From positions 416,065 through 480,064 of the forward strand of contig SRUQ01000005.1 in NCBI GenBank assembly GCA_004791255.1: a DNA stretch of 64,000 bases. Direction: 5' to 3'. The position numbers and the translations under genes were made by a program. The stretch is from a bacterium M00.F.Ca.ET.205.01.1.1. GTDB taxonomy: Bacteria; Pseudomonadota; Alphaproteobacteria; Rhizobiales; Rhizobiaceae. The first letter of the stretch is position 1. Each line of letters opens with the position of its first letter. Positions 1 to 8,835 of this stretch are shown piece after piece. A model generated the notes under the pieces. That model was not told where the DNA came from and did no database searches. It saw nothing but the letters and a program-made list of their open reading frames with translations.

Positions 1-580
1 GGAACTCTACCGTATAGTCGTCGACTTTCTTCGAGGCGCCCTTCTGCAGGATGCCGTTGAAGACCGAGAGCGCGTTCGACGAATTCGCCGGGTCGGCGAG
101 CCGGTCGATGCTGGCCACGACGTCGTCGGCCTTCATTTCGCCGCCCGAGTGGAACTTGACGCCCTTGCGCAGCTTGAAGGTCCACACCGTGCCGGTGTCG
201 TTCGGCTTCCAGCTTTCGGCCAGCGCCGGCTTCAGCACGAGGTCGGGACCGTCGACGCAGAGGAACTCGGCAACCTGCTGCATCACCAGCAGGCCGCCGG
301 CATCCGCGATGGTGACAGGATCGATCGTCGCGGCGGGCACGCTGCTGCCGACACGAATGGTGGCGCCGGGCGCGCCCGCACGGGCCAGCGAGGGCATGCC
401 GCCAAGGCCGGCGGCCATGCCGATGCGGCCGAGCAGCGGCAGCGACAGACCGAGCAGGCTGCCGTGGCGGACGAAGTCGCGGCGGCTGACGCGACCGTCG
501 ACAAGGCCGTCGATCAGGTGATTTTCGAGCGGCGAGCGATTGCGCCGGAGAAGGTCGAGAATGCGGTAGTTCTTGCTCAT
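1..580 (-). CDS. ABC transporter substrate-binding protein, family 5 (partial, C-terminus beyond window)
   Basis: This is the N-terminal 193 codons of a periplasmic solute-binding protein of the oligopeptide/dipeptide family (SBP_bac_5). The ATG at 580 follows a purine-rich AGGGGAAAGGG. Residues 32-37 read SRRDFV, a twin-arginine type motif before a hydrophobic stretch that ends near an A-x-A-like cleavage region, so export by Tat is likely. The mature part shows the family pattern: a TIDP segment, LAESW, then VWTFKLRKGVKFHSGG. The gene runs off the left edge, so its permease and ATPase partners are not visible. It lies downstream of two enolase-superfamily enzymes on the same strand and may import their substrate or a peptide/opine-like compound. 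The family call is firm; the substrate is unknown. Confidence 0.85.
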   Translation of the reverse strand, partial: MSKNYRILDLLRRNRSPLENHLIDGLVDGRVSRRDFVRHGSLLGLSLPLLGRIGMAAGLGGMPSLARAGAPGATIRVGSSVPAATIDPVTIADAGGLLVMQQVAEFLCVDGPDLVLKPALAESWKPNDTGTVWTFKLRKGVKFHSGGEMKADDVVASIDRLADPANSSNALSVFNGILQKGASKKVDDYTVEF

Positions 581-741
581 GGGTTTAACCCTTTCCCCTG
601 TGTTTTATGGCTGACGAACTTTGGTCGATCGTTCCTTTTCCGGCAGCGGGAGAGGCCCTTTGGCCGGAATTCTAGCATGCGGCTTTACCCGTTCCATCAG
701 TCCTTGGACCGGATGTGTCGGATTCCTGGCACGTCACTTCT

Positions 742-790
742 CGTCTTTTGGCCGTTCTCCTGGCCGTCTTCTTGGTCGTTCTCTGGCCGT
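742..790. repeat. Four short tandem repeats, about 12 bp each
   Basis: Four copies of GG(C/T)CGT, at 750, 762, 774 and 785, each preceded by a pyrimidine-rich run. The spacings are 12, 12 and 11 bp. They lie in the 220-bp gap between the binding-protein gene and the enolase-family gene (581-800). Nothing else was recognised in that gap. The repeat may be a leader or processing element in the operon mRNA, or simple slippage. Confidence 0.5.
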
Positions 791-800
791 CAGGCGCTGC

Positions 801-1985
801 CTAGTTCAGCGGCAAACGGCGATAGGTTCCGGGCTGTGCCGGGTCATGATACTTGTTGCAGGGTCCTTCCTCGATAAAGTCTCTGTGACACCGGGCGAGG
901 TTTTTCCGCGACAGGGAGACGCCGAGGCCGGGCCCTTCCGGCACGCGCACGGTGTTGTTTCTGGGCGAGAATGGCCCTTCCTCGATGATGTCCATGGGCT
1001 GCATGCGAAACAGCGACTGGTTCGGCTCACGGATCCAGCCGAGCGCGGCGCACAGATGCAGATAGGCGGCGCTGCCGATGCCGGTGTCGCCGCTGTAGCA
1101 CCAGAAATCGATACCGGCGTGTTCGCAGGCGCCGACGAAGCGCAGCATGCGTCCGATGCCGCCATGCGCCGTCGGGTTGCCGACGATGGCATCCGGCACC
1201 TTGAGATCCATGGCACGCGCAATGTCGATGTTGTGGGTCGAGAACGGGATCGAGCAATGGCGACGCAACTCGCGCATTTCCTCGATCGTCGCCACCGGAT
1301 CCTCCCAGTTGCGCACACCGAGATCCTCCAGCGGCCGCACAAGCCGCCGGGCCGTGGCCAGCGAATAGGCCTGGTTGGAATCGATGCGGATCATCACGTC
1401 GTCGCCGAGTTTTTGGCGGATCAGCTCGACCATCCTGAGCGAGACTTTCGGGTCTTGCGTCGAAAACTTGCCTTCGAAGAAGGTCGTACCGTGGGTCTCA
1501 TGCAGTGCGACGCAATAATCGGCGACTTGCTCCGGCGTCGTCTCGCCCTTTACGTTAGGTCCGTCGCCGCGCAGCGAGAAATAGTCGGTGAACGGAATGT
1601 CCTTGCGCACCGCGCCGCCGAGCAACTGGTAGAGCGGCTGGTTCCACGCCTTGCCGCGAAGGTCCCACAATGCCATCTCGATGGCGCCGAAAGCCATGAT
1701 GCGGGCACGGTCGTTGGTCGATTGCACGCCGGTCCAGTAGGGCAGGCAGACATGCTCCGCCCCGGCAATGTCGAAGGCATCCCGGCCGATCAACCGTGGC
1801 GCCAGAACATCGTTTATGATCGCAGCGGCCGCCGGTGTCGGCGCCTCGCCGAGGCCGACCATCCCATCCTCCGTTTCGACTTCGACGATCGTAGGCGAGA
1901 ACCCGTCCAACTCGCCGAACACCCAGGCGTACGGCGCTTCGAGCCTGAAGTTGATCGGCGTCGCCTTGATGCCGCGGATTTTCAC
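801..1985 (-). CDS. Mandelate racemase/muconate lactonizing enzyme family protein, glucarate dehydratase-like
   Basis: Enolase-superfamily enzyme of 394 aa: an N-terminal capping domain, then a TIM-like barrel. Such enzymes abstract a proton alpha to a carboxylate using Mg2+, usually to dehydrate a sugar acid. Visible acidic and amide residues fit metal ligands: D202 in IDSNQ, E228 in NWEDP, and N252 in STHN. The DxN pattern and an Asn third ligand resemble the glucarate dehydratase subgroup. K173 in EGKFS could be the base. The GTG at 1985 was chosen because it overlaps the upstream stop in a GTGA junction (translational coupling), has GAGG upstream, and gives the usual family length; the open frame extends further upstream only as out-of-frame shadow of the neighbour. 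The substrate is not known. Confidence 0.85.
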   Translation of the reverse strand: MKIRGIKATPINFRLEAPYAWVFGELDGFSPTIVEVETEDGMVGLGEAPTPAAAAIINDVLAPRLIGRDAFDIAGAEHVCLPYWTGVQSTNDRARIMAFGAIEMALWDLRGKAWNQPLYQLLGGAVRKDIPFTDYFSLRGDGPNVKGETTPEQVADYCVALHETHGTTFFEGKFSTQDPKVSLRMVELIRQKLGDDVMIRIDSNQAYSLATARRLVRPLEDLGVRNWEDPVATIEEMRELRRHCSIPFSTHNIDIARAMDLKVPDAIVGNPTAHGGIGRMLRFVGACEHAGIDFWCYSGDTGIGSAAYLHLCAALGWIREPNQSLFRMQPMDIIEEGPFSPRNNTVRVPEGPGLGVSLSRKNLARCHRDFIEEGPCNKYHDPAQPGTYRRLPLN

Positions 1986-3088
1986 CTGCCGACCTCGAAG
2001 AATGGTGCGCCGAGCAGGTCGGGGACGACGTCGATGCCGAGGCCCGGCCCATCGGGCACGCCCATGCGGCTGCCGATGACCGGTGGCGTGTTGGAAGCCG
2101 TGCGCACCGTCACCCATTCGTGGAAGGCAATGGCGTGCAGGCGGCGCTCTTCCGGCGTCGACAGCGACAGATGCGCCATGGCCGCAGTGTCGATCTCGGC
2201 GCCGCCGGTGTCCTCCACCGTGATCATGAAGCCGAGGTCGACGGCAACGTCGCGGATCAGCCGGGTTCTGGTGACGCCGCCGAGGCGCGAGATTTTCAGC
2301 GTCAGCCCGTCGGCCGCGCCCCTGCGGTGGATTTCCAGCATCTCCTCAAGCGAGGTGACGGATTCGTCGAGCACCATCGGCTTGTCGAGCATGCGGCGCA
2401 CCGACATATTCTCGTCGATCGTCGTGCAGGGCTGCTCGAACGTGTAGTCAATGGATCGCGTCGCATCGGCGAACTGGCGCGCCTGGTAGGGCGTCCAGCC
2501 GGCATTGGCGTCGCAGAAAATGACGGTGCCTTTCGGCACCGATGCCGCGACCGCGCTCACCCGTTCGATGTCGTCGGCGACATTGCCGCCGACCTTGACC
2601 TGAAGCCGGTGGAAGCCGTCCTTGACGATGCGCTTGGCAAGTGCGGCCATCTGATCGAGCGTGCCGTGGGTGACGACCTTGTAGAGTTCTGCCGTATCGC
2701 TTTCCTTGCCGCCGAGCATCGTCACCAGCGGCACGCCGGCAGCGCGCGCCGCAAGGTCCCAGCAGGCCATGTCGAACGCGGACTTGATGTAGGGATGGCC
2801 CTTGAAAGCGGTGTCCATCAGCCGGCCGATGCCGGCAAGGCCTCGCGGGTCCTGACCGATAAGATGCGGCGCGATTTCCGGCACGCCCGCGCGGGTTCCC
2901 GCTGGAAACGCTGCGGAATAGAAATTGCCGAGCGGCGCCATCTCGCCCCAGCCAGTCACGCCGCTGTCCGAGGTTATCGCGACGATCACCGCATCGAAGG
3001 CATCGGCAACACGGCCCTTGGACATCCGGTAGGGACCGTCCACGAAAGGCTGCACGACATGGTAGGCTTTTATGGTTGCGATCTTCAC
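1982..3088 (-). CDS. Mandelate racemase/muconate lactonizing enzyme family protein, MLE subgroup-like
   Basis: A second enolase-superfamily enzyme, 368 aa. The barrel shows K165 (LQVKVGG), D193 and N195 (CDANAGW), E218 (FEQP), D241 (LDES) and K265 (LKISRLGG). These match the metal ligands and Lys-Lys acid/base pair of the MLE subgroup, though the first Lys of the usual KxK motif is Gln here. Members include epimerases, cycloisomerases and hydroxyproline-type dehydratases, so the reaction cannot be fixed. The GTG at 3088 begins VKIATIKAY, a typical N-terminus; the longer open frame only covers the end of the regulator gene. It lies 28 bp after the GntR gene and overlaps the next enzyme by 4 bp, so the three form one operon. 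Confidence 0.85.
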   Translation of the reverse strand: MKIATIKAYHVVQPFVDGPYRMSKGRVADAFDAVIVAITSDSGVTGWGEMAPLGNFYSAAFPAGTRAGVPEIAPHLIGQDPRGLAGIGRLMDTAFKGHPYIKSAFDMACWDLAARAAGVPLVTMLGGKESDTAELYKVVTHGTLDQMAALAKRIVKDGFHRLQVKVGGNVADDIERVSAVAASVPKGTVIFCDANAGWTPYQARQFADATRSIDYTFEQPCTTIDENMSVRRMLDKPMVLDESVTSLEEMLEIHRRGAADGLTLKISRLGGVTRTRLIRDVAVDLGFMITVEDTGGAEIDTAAMAHLSLSTPEERRLHAIAFHEWVTVRTASNTPPVIGSRMGVPDGPGLGIDVVPDLLGAPFFEVGR

Positions 3089-3116
3089 GTTGCTGTCCGT
3101 TGCGGTGTCAGAATGA

Positions 3117-3809
3117 TCAGCCGCCCTTCGACGGGCGCTTTTCGAGGTCGCGGGCGTAGGAAAGAAGCTCTTCGAAATCGAGGTCGATATGCTCGCGGGC
3201 ATGGCGCTGGGCGGCACGCATGTCGTTGCCCTTGAGCAGCGCGACATAGGTCTCGTGGACGTCTTCGGCCGGCACCGCTTCCTTGCGCGCCTGCTGGTGC
3301 AAGGCGAAGTACATCTGCAGGCGGCTGGTCAGCCGCTGCCAGGTTTCCAGAAGCACCGAGTTGTCGGCCCATTCATGGATCAGCCCGTGTAGTTGCAGGG
3401 CGGTTTCGATCTGGCGCGTCGTGTCGCGGTCGCGGGTCGCCTGCTTGACCGCTTCATGGCGCCGGTCGAGCTCGTCGAAGAAACGCTGGTCGCGCAGCTT
3501 CCAGGTGCGCTCGATGGCGAATTCGTCCAGCACCTTGTTCAGCGAATAGGCGTCGTCAATGTCCTTGGCGGTGACATTGATGACGAAGGTGCCGGCATAG
3601 GGAATGCTGGTCAGGATGCCTTCCTGCACCAATTCGCGCATCGCCTCGCGCAAGGGCGCGCGGCTGACCCGCATCTGTTCGGAAATCCTGAGTTCGTTGA
3701 GCTTTTGTCCAGGCTCCAATTGTCCGGTCAGGATCGCCCGCCGCAACAGGGCGACAATCTCGGCGCGGCGCGTCGTGTCCGCTATCGGGCTGAAATCCAG
3801 CTTTGCCAT
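3117..3809 (-). CDS. GntR family transcriptional regulator (FadR/FCD subfamily)
   Basis: A 230-aa regulator with an N-terminal winged helix (about residues 12-75, including RVSRAPLREAMRELVQEGI) and a C-terminal all-helical FCD ligand domain (about 85-215). His residues in the FCD part (for example in LHGLIHEW and HAREHIDLDF) could bind a metal, as in many FCD proteins. The ATG at 3809 has GGAG 8-10 bp upstream. It is the first gene of a minus-strand operon with two enolase-superfamily enzymes and probably the binding protein, and so is the likely local regulator of that pathway. A perfect 18-bp palindrome 34 bp upstream is its probable operator. The effector is unknown, probably a sugar acid or related carboxylate. 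Confidence 0.9.
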   Translation of the reverse strand: MAKLDFSPIADTTRRAEIVALLRRAILTGQLEPGQKLNELRISEQMRVSRAPLREAMRELVQEGILTSIPYAGTFVINVTAKDIDDAYSLNKVLDEFAIERTWKLRDQRFFDELDRRHEAVKQATRDRDTTRQIETALQLHGLIHEWADNSVLLETWQRLTSRLQMYFALHQQARKEAVPAEDVHETYVALLKGNDMRAAQRHAREHIDLDFEELLSYARDLEKRPSKGG

Positions 3810-3842
3810 TCGGCCACTCCAGAGAAACCGGGAGCAAAGAAG

Positions 3843-3860
3843 CAGATTGTCGACAATCTG
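3843..3860. promoter_or_regulatory. Perfect 18-bp palindrome, probable GntR/FCD operator
   Basis: CAGATTGTCGACAATCTG is its own reverse complement. The core ATTGTC-GACAAT fits the FadR-type half-site rule (GTM, 0-1 base, KAC). It lies 34 bp upstream of the GntR start at 3809, within the region expected to hold that promoter, so autoregulation is the simplest reading. Confidence 0.7.
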
Positions 3861-3999
3861 ACAAGATACAATTTCGAACGACTCGTGGTCGTCCCGCGCG
3901 TTGCCGATGTGGCCGCCCTTGTCGATCCTCTCACGAAAGCGGCGCCCGCGACCTGTGGGAAGGTCGGGGCGCCGCGCTGAAACCGGGCCTGCGGGGGTG

Positions 4000-5154
4000 T
4001 CAGGTAGCCGGTTTCTGTGGGAGTGGGGAGATCGGCATTCCGGGTCCGATCTTTTGCAGATTGCCGGTGATCACCTGGTCGCCTTCCGAGACGCCGCTGA
4101 GGATAGCCACCAGGTCGCCGCTGGTCGGGCCAAGCGAAACCAGCCGCTGGTCGACTGTGTTGCCCTTGCCGACGACGTAGACATATTTGCCGAGCTGGCT
4201 CGATCCGAGTGCCGTCTGCGGCACCATCAACGCGTCGGGCTGCTGCCTGATATGCAGCCGCACCCGCACATATTGGCCGGGAAGCAGCGAGAACTTGGCG
4301 TTGCCGATCGTGGCGCGGGCGGTGATGGTGCCAGTCGAGTGGTCGACCGTATTGTCGATGAAGGTGAGCTCACCCTTCTGGCTGGTCTCGGTCTGGCCCG
4401 GCAGCAGGACCTCGACCTCGATCGGGCCGGCTGTCCGGGCCTGCTCGATCTCGGCCAGATCCGTCTCGCTCGGGTTGAACGTCACGTAGATCGGGTCGAG
4501 TTGCACCAGCGTGTTGAGCACCGTGCCGGCGACGCTGACCAGCGTTCCGACCGAGGCTTGGTTGCGGCCCAGCCGCCCGGTGAAGGGGGCACGGATCTGC
4601 GAGTAGCCCAGATTGAGTTCGGCCGTGCGCACCGCTGCCTGGTTGAGCGCTAGCGACGCCTGTGCCTCGCGCAAGGTGCTGGTGCGCTGGTCGAACCCGT
4701 CCTTGGCCAGGTAGCCGCTCTTGGCGAGTTCGGTGCCGCGGCCGAGATTGGAACGCGCATAGTCGAGCGTCGCAGTGTCGCGCTGGACCTGGGCTTTCGC
4801 TTGGTCGAGAGCGGCCTGGAAGTCGTCGGGCGAGACCTTGTAGAGAAGGTCGCCCTGGCGCACGTCGGCGCCATCCTGCGCCGTCTGTTCCTGCAGATAA
4901 CCCGGCACCCTGGCCTGCAGCGTAACGCTGCGGATCGGTTCGATCCGGGCGGCATAGTCCAGATAGATCGGGATCGTCTTCTTCACCACGCTCGCCACCG
5001 GCACCGGCATGACGAATGCCGCCGGGGCAGGCGTCGCCGCACCGGCCGTGCCGGCGGTGAGGCTAAGGCTGCCCATATCGAGCAGGTGGACGCTGGCCAC
5101 CGAGATCGCACCCAGCGCGACAGCCGTACCCAACGCGATTTTCCATCTACGCAT
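4000..5154 (-). CDS. RND efflux transporter periplasmic adaptor subunit (AcrA/MexA-like)
   Basis: Membrane fusion protein of 384 aa that would bridge the RND pump to an outer membrane channel. An N-terminal hydrophobic segment (about residues 6-25) is a membrane anchor or signal. Next come a barrel-sandwich/lipoyl segment (QARVPGYLQEQ, GDLLYKVSPDDF), a coiled-coil hairpin (about 110-180), a second lipoyl half (YSQIRAPFTGRLGR) and beta-barrel domains (TGTITARATIGN, LLPGQYVRVRL). It starts 15 bp after the pump gene stop, so the two are co-transcribed with the pump first, the reverse of the common order. No outer membrane factor gene is nearby; a shared TolC-type channel elsewhere is assumed. 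Confidence 0.92.
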   Translation of the reverse strand: MRRWKIALGTAVALGAISVASVHLLDMGSLSLTAGTAGAATPAPAAFVMPVPVASVVKKTIPIYLDYAARIEPIRSVTLQARVPGYLQEQTAQDGADVRQGDLLYKVSPDDFQAALDQAKAQVQRDTATLDYARSNLGRGTELAKSGYLAKDGFDQRTSTLREAQASLALNQAAVRTAELNLGYSQIRAPFTGRLGRNQASVGTLVSVAGTVLNTLVQLDPIYVTFNPSETDLAEIEQARTAGPIEVEVLLPGQTETSQKGELTFIDNTVDHSTGTITARATIGNAKFSLLPGQYVRVRLHIRQQPDALMVPQTALGSSQLGKYVYVVGKGNTVDQRLVSLGPTSGDLVAILSGVSEGDQVITGNLQKIGPGMPISPLPQKPAT

Positions 5155-5169
5155 GATCGTTCTCCAATC

Positions 5170-8100
5170 TTATTCAGCTGCTTCCGCCAGGGGAGGGAGG
5201 GCGGGCTCGGCAGTTGGTTCAGTGTGTTGAGAGGCAGGCTCGCCGCCGCTGCGGCGTTCGCGCAGCTGTTCGATGACGGCGTAGAACACCGGCACGAAGA
5301 CCAGCGACAGGATGGTTGCCGCCACCATGCCGCCGAAGACGGTGGTGCCGATCGACTGCCGGCTGGCGGCACCCGCGCCCGTGGCGATCATCAGCGGCAC
5401 CACGCCGAGGATGAAGGCGAAGGCCGTCATCAAGATCGGCCGCAGCCTGAGCCGCGCGGCTTCCATCGCCGCCTCGACGATGCTTAGGCCTTCCTCGCGC
5501 CGCCGCCTTGCGAACTCGACGATCAGGATCGCGTTCTTGGCTGCCAGGCCGATCAGCATGACGAAGCCGATCTGCGAATAGACGTCGATCTGCATGCCGC
5601 GCAGCAGGAGTGCGGCGAATGCACCGAACAGCGCCAGCGGCACCGCCAGGAGCACCATGAACGGCATCGCCCAGCTTTCGTACTGCGCCGCCAGGATCAG
5701 GAAGACGAAGACGATGGCGAGGCCGAAGACGACCGACGCGATCGATCCTGCTTTCAGTTCCTGGAAGGTGATGCCGGTCCATTCGAAGCCGAAATCCCTG
5801 GGCAGCGCCGTGGCAGCGGCCCGTTCCATTGCGGCAACAGCCTGGCCTGAGGAATAGCCGGGTGCTGCGCCGCCATTGATCGTTGCCGAGGCGTTGTTGT
5901 TGTAGTGCGGCACGGTTTCCGGGCCGACGAACGGCACCAGCTTGCCCAGCGTGCTGAGCGGCACCATGCCGCCCGAGGCATTGCGCACATAGAGCCGCGA
6001 AATGTCGGCGGCACCGGCACGCGCGTCCTTGTCGGCCTGGATCGTCACCCGAAAGGTGCGGCCGAACAGGTTGAAGTCGTTCACATAGAGCGAGCCGAGA
6101 TAGATCTGCAGCGTGTTGAAGACGTCGGGCAGGTTGAGGCCGAGCAGCTTTGCCTTGGCCCGATCGAGGTCGTAGTTGAACTGCGGCGTCGAGGTCGAGA
6201 ACGGCGAGAACAGCTGCTGCGGATTGATCTCGGGCTGCTTGCGCGCCTCGGCGATCACCGCTTGCGTGGCGTCGTTGAGCGCAGTGCTGCCGCGGCCGGT
6301 GAGGTCCTCGACGACGAATTCGAAGCCGCCTGTCGTGCCGATGCCGGGGATGGAGGGCGGATCGAAGGAGAGCGCGAAGGCTTCCGGGATCTGCATCAGC
6401 TTGCCGCGCACGTCGGCGACCAGCTTCGAGGCGCTCTGGTCGGGGCCGCGCTCCTCCCAGGGCTTCAGGATGGCGAATTCCACCGCCGAATTCGACTGCG
6501 CCGCGCTGGTCAGGAAGTTCAGGCCGCTGATCGAACCGACGATGTCGACGCCGGGCGTCGCCTGCAATATGTCGCGCGCCTTCTGCGCCACGGCATCCGT
6601 GCGCTCCAGCGAAGCGCCGTCGGGCAACTGAATGACGACGAAGAAATAGCCCTGATCCTCGACCGGAAGGAAGGTCGAAGGCAGTTTCTGCCAGACGAAG
6701 TAGGTGGCGACCAGTCCGGCCGCGAACAGGCCAAGCATGATCCAGCGCAGCCGGATGAGGATGCGCACGCCATGGGCATAGGCATGCGACAGTCTGTCGA
6801 AGCCCGTATTGAACCAGCGGAACAAGAAGAACTGCGTCTCGCCGCGATGGCGCAGGAAGGCGGCGCTGAGCGCGGGACTGAGCGTCAGCGAGTTGAAGGC
6901 CGAGATGCCGACCGAAATCGCCACCGTCAGCGCGAACTGATTGTAGAGTTTGCCCGAAACGCCGGGAATGAAGGCGACCGGCACGAACACCGCCATCAGC
7001 ACGGCTGTCGTGGCGATGATCGGGCCGGTGACTTCCGCCATCGCGGCCTTGGTCGCCGCCAGTGGCTTCAGACCGGCTTCCAGCTGTCGTTCGACATTTT
7101 CCACCACCACGATCGCGTCGTCGACGACGAGGCCGATCGCCAGCACCATGCCGAGCAAGGAGAGCATGTTGAGCGAGAAGCCGAGCATCTCCATGACGAC
7201 CAGCGTCGCCACCAGCGACACCGGAATGGCGATGGTCGGGATGATGGTCGTGCGCCAGCTCTGCAGGAAGATGAACACAACCGCGACGACCAGCACCAAA
7301 GCCTCGCCGAGCGTGATCAGCACGTCATGCATGGAGGCCGACACGAAGCGCGTCGTGTCGTAGTGCATCGCATAGTCGACCCCCTTCGGGAACCGCTTCG
7401 ACAGTTCCTGCATCTTGTCCTTGACGCGCTGCTGAAGGTCGAGGGCGTTGGAGCCGGGCATCTGATAGACGGCGAGCACCACGGTCGGGTCCTTGCCGAA
7501 GAAGGCCGACGACGAATATTGCAGCGCGCCCAGTTCGATGCGGGCGACGTCGCGCAGCTTGACCAGCGAACCGGTGGCGGTGTTGGCGCGCACGACGATG
7601 TCGCCGAATTCCTTCGGATCGCTCAACCGGCCGACGGCATTGACCTGCATCTCGAAGGCAGTGCCGGCAGGCGCCGGCGATTGGCCGATCTTGCCGGCCG
7701 CCACCTGGACGTTCTGTTCGGCGATGGCGTTCTGCACATCGACGGCGGTGATGCCGAGATTGGCGAGCTTGTCCGGATCGAGCCAGACGCGCATCGAATA
7801 GCGCCGTTCGCCGAAGATCTGCACATCGCCGACGCCGGGCAGTCGCTTCAGCGGATCGACGACCTGGAGATAAGCAAGGTTGGAGAGCGCCACGGGGTCG
7901 ACCGAACTGTCGGGCGAGGTCAGGTTGACGATCAGCACGAAGTTCGGGTTCTGCTTCTTGATCGTCACGCCGCCCTGGTTGACGATCGCGGGCAGGGAGG
8001 ATGCCGCTTGGCTGACGCGGTTCTGCACGTCGACGGCGGCGGTGCTCAGGGAATAGCCGACATCGAAGGTGATGGTGATGGTCGAGGAGCCGTCATTGGA

Positions 8101-8355
8101 GCTCGTCGACGACATGTAGGTCATGCCTTGCACGCCGTTGATCTGCTGTTCCAGCGGCGTCGTCACCGTGTCGGCCACGACTTGGGCGCTGGCGCCCGGA
8201 TAGTGGGCGCTGACCACGACCTGCGGCGGCGTGATGTCGGGGAACTGCGAGACGGGCAGCAGGAAGTAACAAATCGTGCCGGCAAGCACCATGATGATGG
8301 CGATCGCCGAGGCGAAGATCGGACGGTGGATGAAGAAGTTTACCACGACACGCAC
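5170..8355 (-). CDS. RND family multidrug efflux pump permease, HAE1 (AcrB/MexB-like)
   Basis: Inner membrane proton/drug antiporter of 1061 aa, the usual length for the hydrophobe/amphiphile efflux family. It opens with NFFIHRPIFASAIAIIM, the typical first transmembrane helix, and contains the TM4 proton-relay motif GLVVDDAIVVVEN with two adjacent Asp. It has two large periplasmic loops and a second-half motif LIGLAAKNAILIVEFA. The start at 8355 is GTG with GGAGAGG only 3 bp upstream; a second GTG two codons later has better spacing. The gene begins inside the end of a small upstream gene (8340-8594) and is followed by the adaptor. The divergent TetR gene and paired operator boxes point to drug- or signal-inducible expression. 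Substrates cannot be read from the sequence. Confidence 0.93.
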   Translation of the reverse strand: MRVVVNFFIHRPIFASAIAIIMVLAGTICYFLLPVSQFPDITPPQVVVSAHYPGASAQVVADTVTTPLEQQINGVQGMTYMSSTSSNDGSSTITITFDVGYSLSTAAVDVQNRVSQAASSLPAIVNQGGVTIKKQNPNFVLIVNLTSPDSSVDPVALSNLAYLQVVDPLKRLPGVGDVQIFGERRYSMRVWLDPDKLANLGITAVDVQNAIAEQNVQVAAGKIGQSPAPAGTAFEMQVNAVGRLSDPKEFGDIVVRANTATGSLVKLRDVARIELGALQYSSSAFFGKDPTVVLAVYQMPGSNALDLQQRVKDKMQELSKRFPKGVDYAMHYDTTRFVSASMHDVLITLGEALVLVVAVVFIFLQSWRTTIIPTIAIPVSLVATLVVMEMLGFSLNMLSLLGMVLAIGLVVDDAIVVVENVERQLEAGLKPLAATKAAMAEVTGPIIATTAVLMAVFVPVAFIPGVSGKLYNQFALTVAISVGISAFNSLTLSPALSAAFLRHRGETQFFLFRWFNTGFDRLSHAYAHGVRILIRLRWIMLGLFAAGLVATYFVWQKLPSTFLPVEDQGYFFVVIQLPDGASLERTDAVAQKARDILQATPGVDIVGSISGLNFLTSAAQSNSAVEFAILKPWEERGPDQSASKLVADVRGKLMQIPEAFALSFDPPSIPGIGTTGGFEFVVEDLTGRGSTALNDATQAVIAEARKQPEINPQQLFSPFSTSTPQFNYDLDRAKAKLLGLNLPDVFNTLQIYLGSLYVNDFNLFGRTFRVTIQADKDARAGAADISRLYVRNASGGMVPLSTLGKLVPFVGPETVPHYNNNASATINGGAAPGYSSGQAVAAMERAAATALPRDFGFEWTGITFQELKAGSIASVVFGLAIVFVFLILAAQYESWAMPFMVLLAVPLALFGAFAALLLRGMQIDVYSQIGFVMLIGLAAKNAILIVEFARRRREEGLSIVEAAMEAARLRLRPILMTAFAFILGVVPLMIATGAGAASRQSIGTTVFGGMVAATILSLVFVPVFYAVIEQLRERRSGGEPASQHTEPTAEPALPPLAEAAE

Positions 8356-8594
8356 GCCTCTCCGGCTGCTCTTGCCCTGCCGAAGGCACTGGCAACCCTG
8401 GACAGCCGCTGCTCGCGCCCGGATTCTTCCAGCGAACGGAACAGCGGCACCTCGCGGCGCGCGCCTTGCTTGTCGGCGAGCGAGCGCAGCATCGTCTCGA
8501 GGGCGCCAGGATCGACGCCATCGGCTTTCATGACCAGCCGGATCATCGGATCCCGGACGGCTTCATCTATGGTAAGATCGCGGCGCTGTGGCAT
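8340..8594 (-). CDS. Small conserved-type hypothetical protein leading the RND operon
   Basis: An 84-aa soluble protein with no signal peptide or membrane segment. The ATG at 8594 has a strong AAGGAG 9 bp upstream, much better than that of the pump, and the reading frame ends 16 bp inside the pump gene. This supports a real, coupled gene. The N-terminal half is acidic and helical (DLTIDEAVRDPMIRLVM, then DPGALETMLRSLA); the C-terminal half is Arg/Glu/Ala-rich. I do not recognise a named domain. It may help translation of the pump by coupling or act on the pump or regulator. Confidence 0.7.
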   Translation of the reverse strand: MPQRRDLTIDEAVRDPMIRLVMKADGVDPGALETMLRSLADKQGARREVPLFRSLEESGREQRLSRVASAFGRARAAGEACVSW

Positions 8595-8746
8595 TGGCCG
8601 GCTCCTTGTCTGTCGATTCGCAGCGCATGCTCGCGAACCGTTTTTGTCTCTTCACCGGCCGAGGCCGCATGATGTGCAATTTTTCGCCCGTCTCGCTCTG
8701 GCAGGACCAGTTCACGGCCTTGTGATTGACGACGGGCGACATAGGT

Positions 8747-8787
8747 GTTACCAGTAAGTAACATTCTGGAAGTTACAGACCGGTAAC
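8747..8787. promoter_or_regulatory. Two identical-architecture TetR operator boxes, GTTAC-N6-GTAAC
   Basis: Box 1 covers 8747-8762 and box 2 covers 8772-8787. Both are GTTAC-N6-GTAAC inverted repeats, 25 bp apart start to start. The outer arms GGTGTTACC and GGTAACACC (8744-8752, 8782-8790) also pair. The element sits between the divergent RND operon (start 8594) and the tetR gene (start 8836), as expected for a repressor acting on both. Confidence 0.8.
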
Positions 8788-8835
8788 ACCCTAGTCAAGA
8801 GGTGGCCGAGGGTTTTTTGGAAACGAAAGGAGATC

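Noticed and set aside
5905..8757. A 950-aa open frame on the plus strand opposite the RND pump.
   Set aside because: It is Arg/His/Asp-rich, lacks a family pattern and is the antisense shadow of a GC-rich gene with a perfect RND match on the minus strand.
8567..8764. A 65-aa minus-strand frame overlapping the TetR operator boxes.
   Set aside because: It would run through the divergent promoter and operators and has no ribosome site; the 84-aa gene at 8340-8594 fits better.
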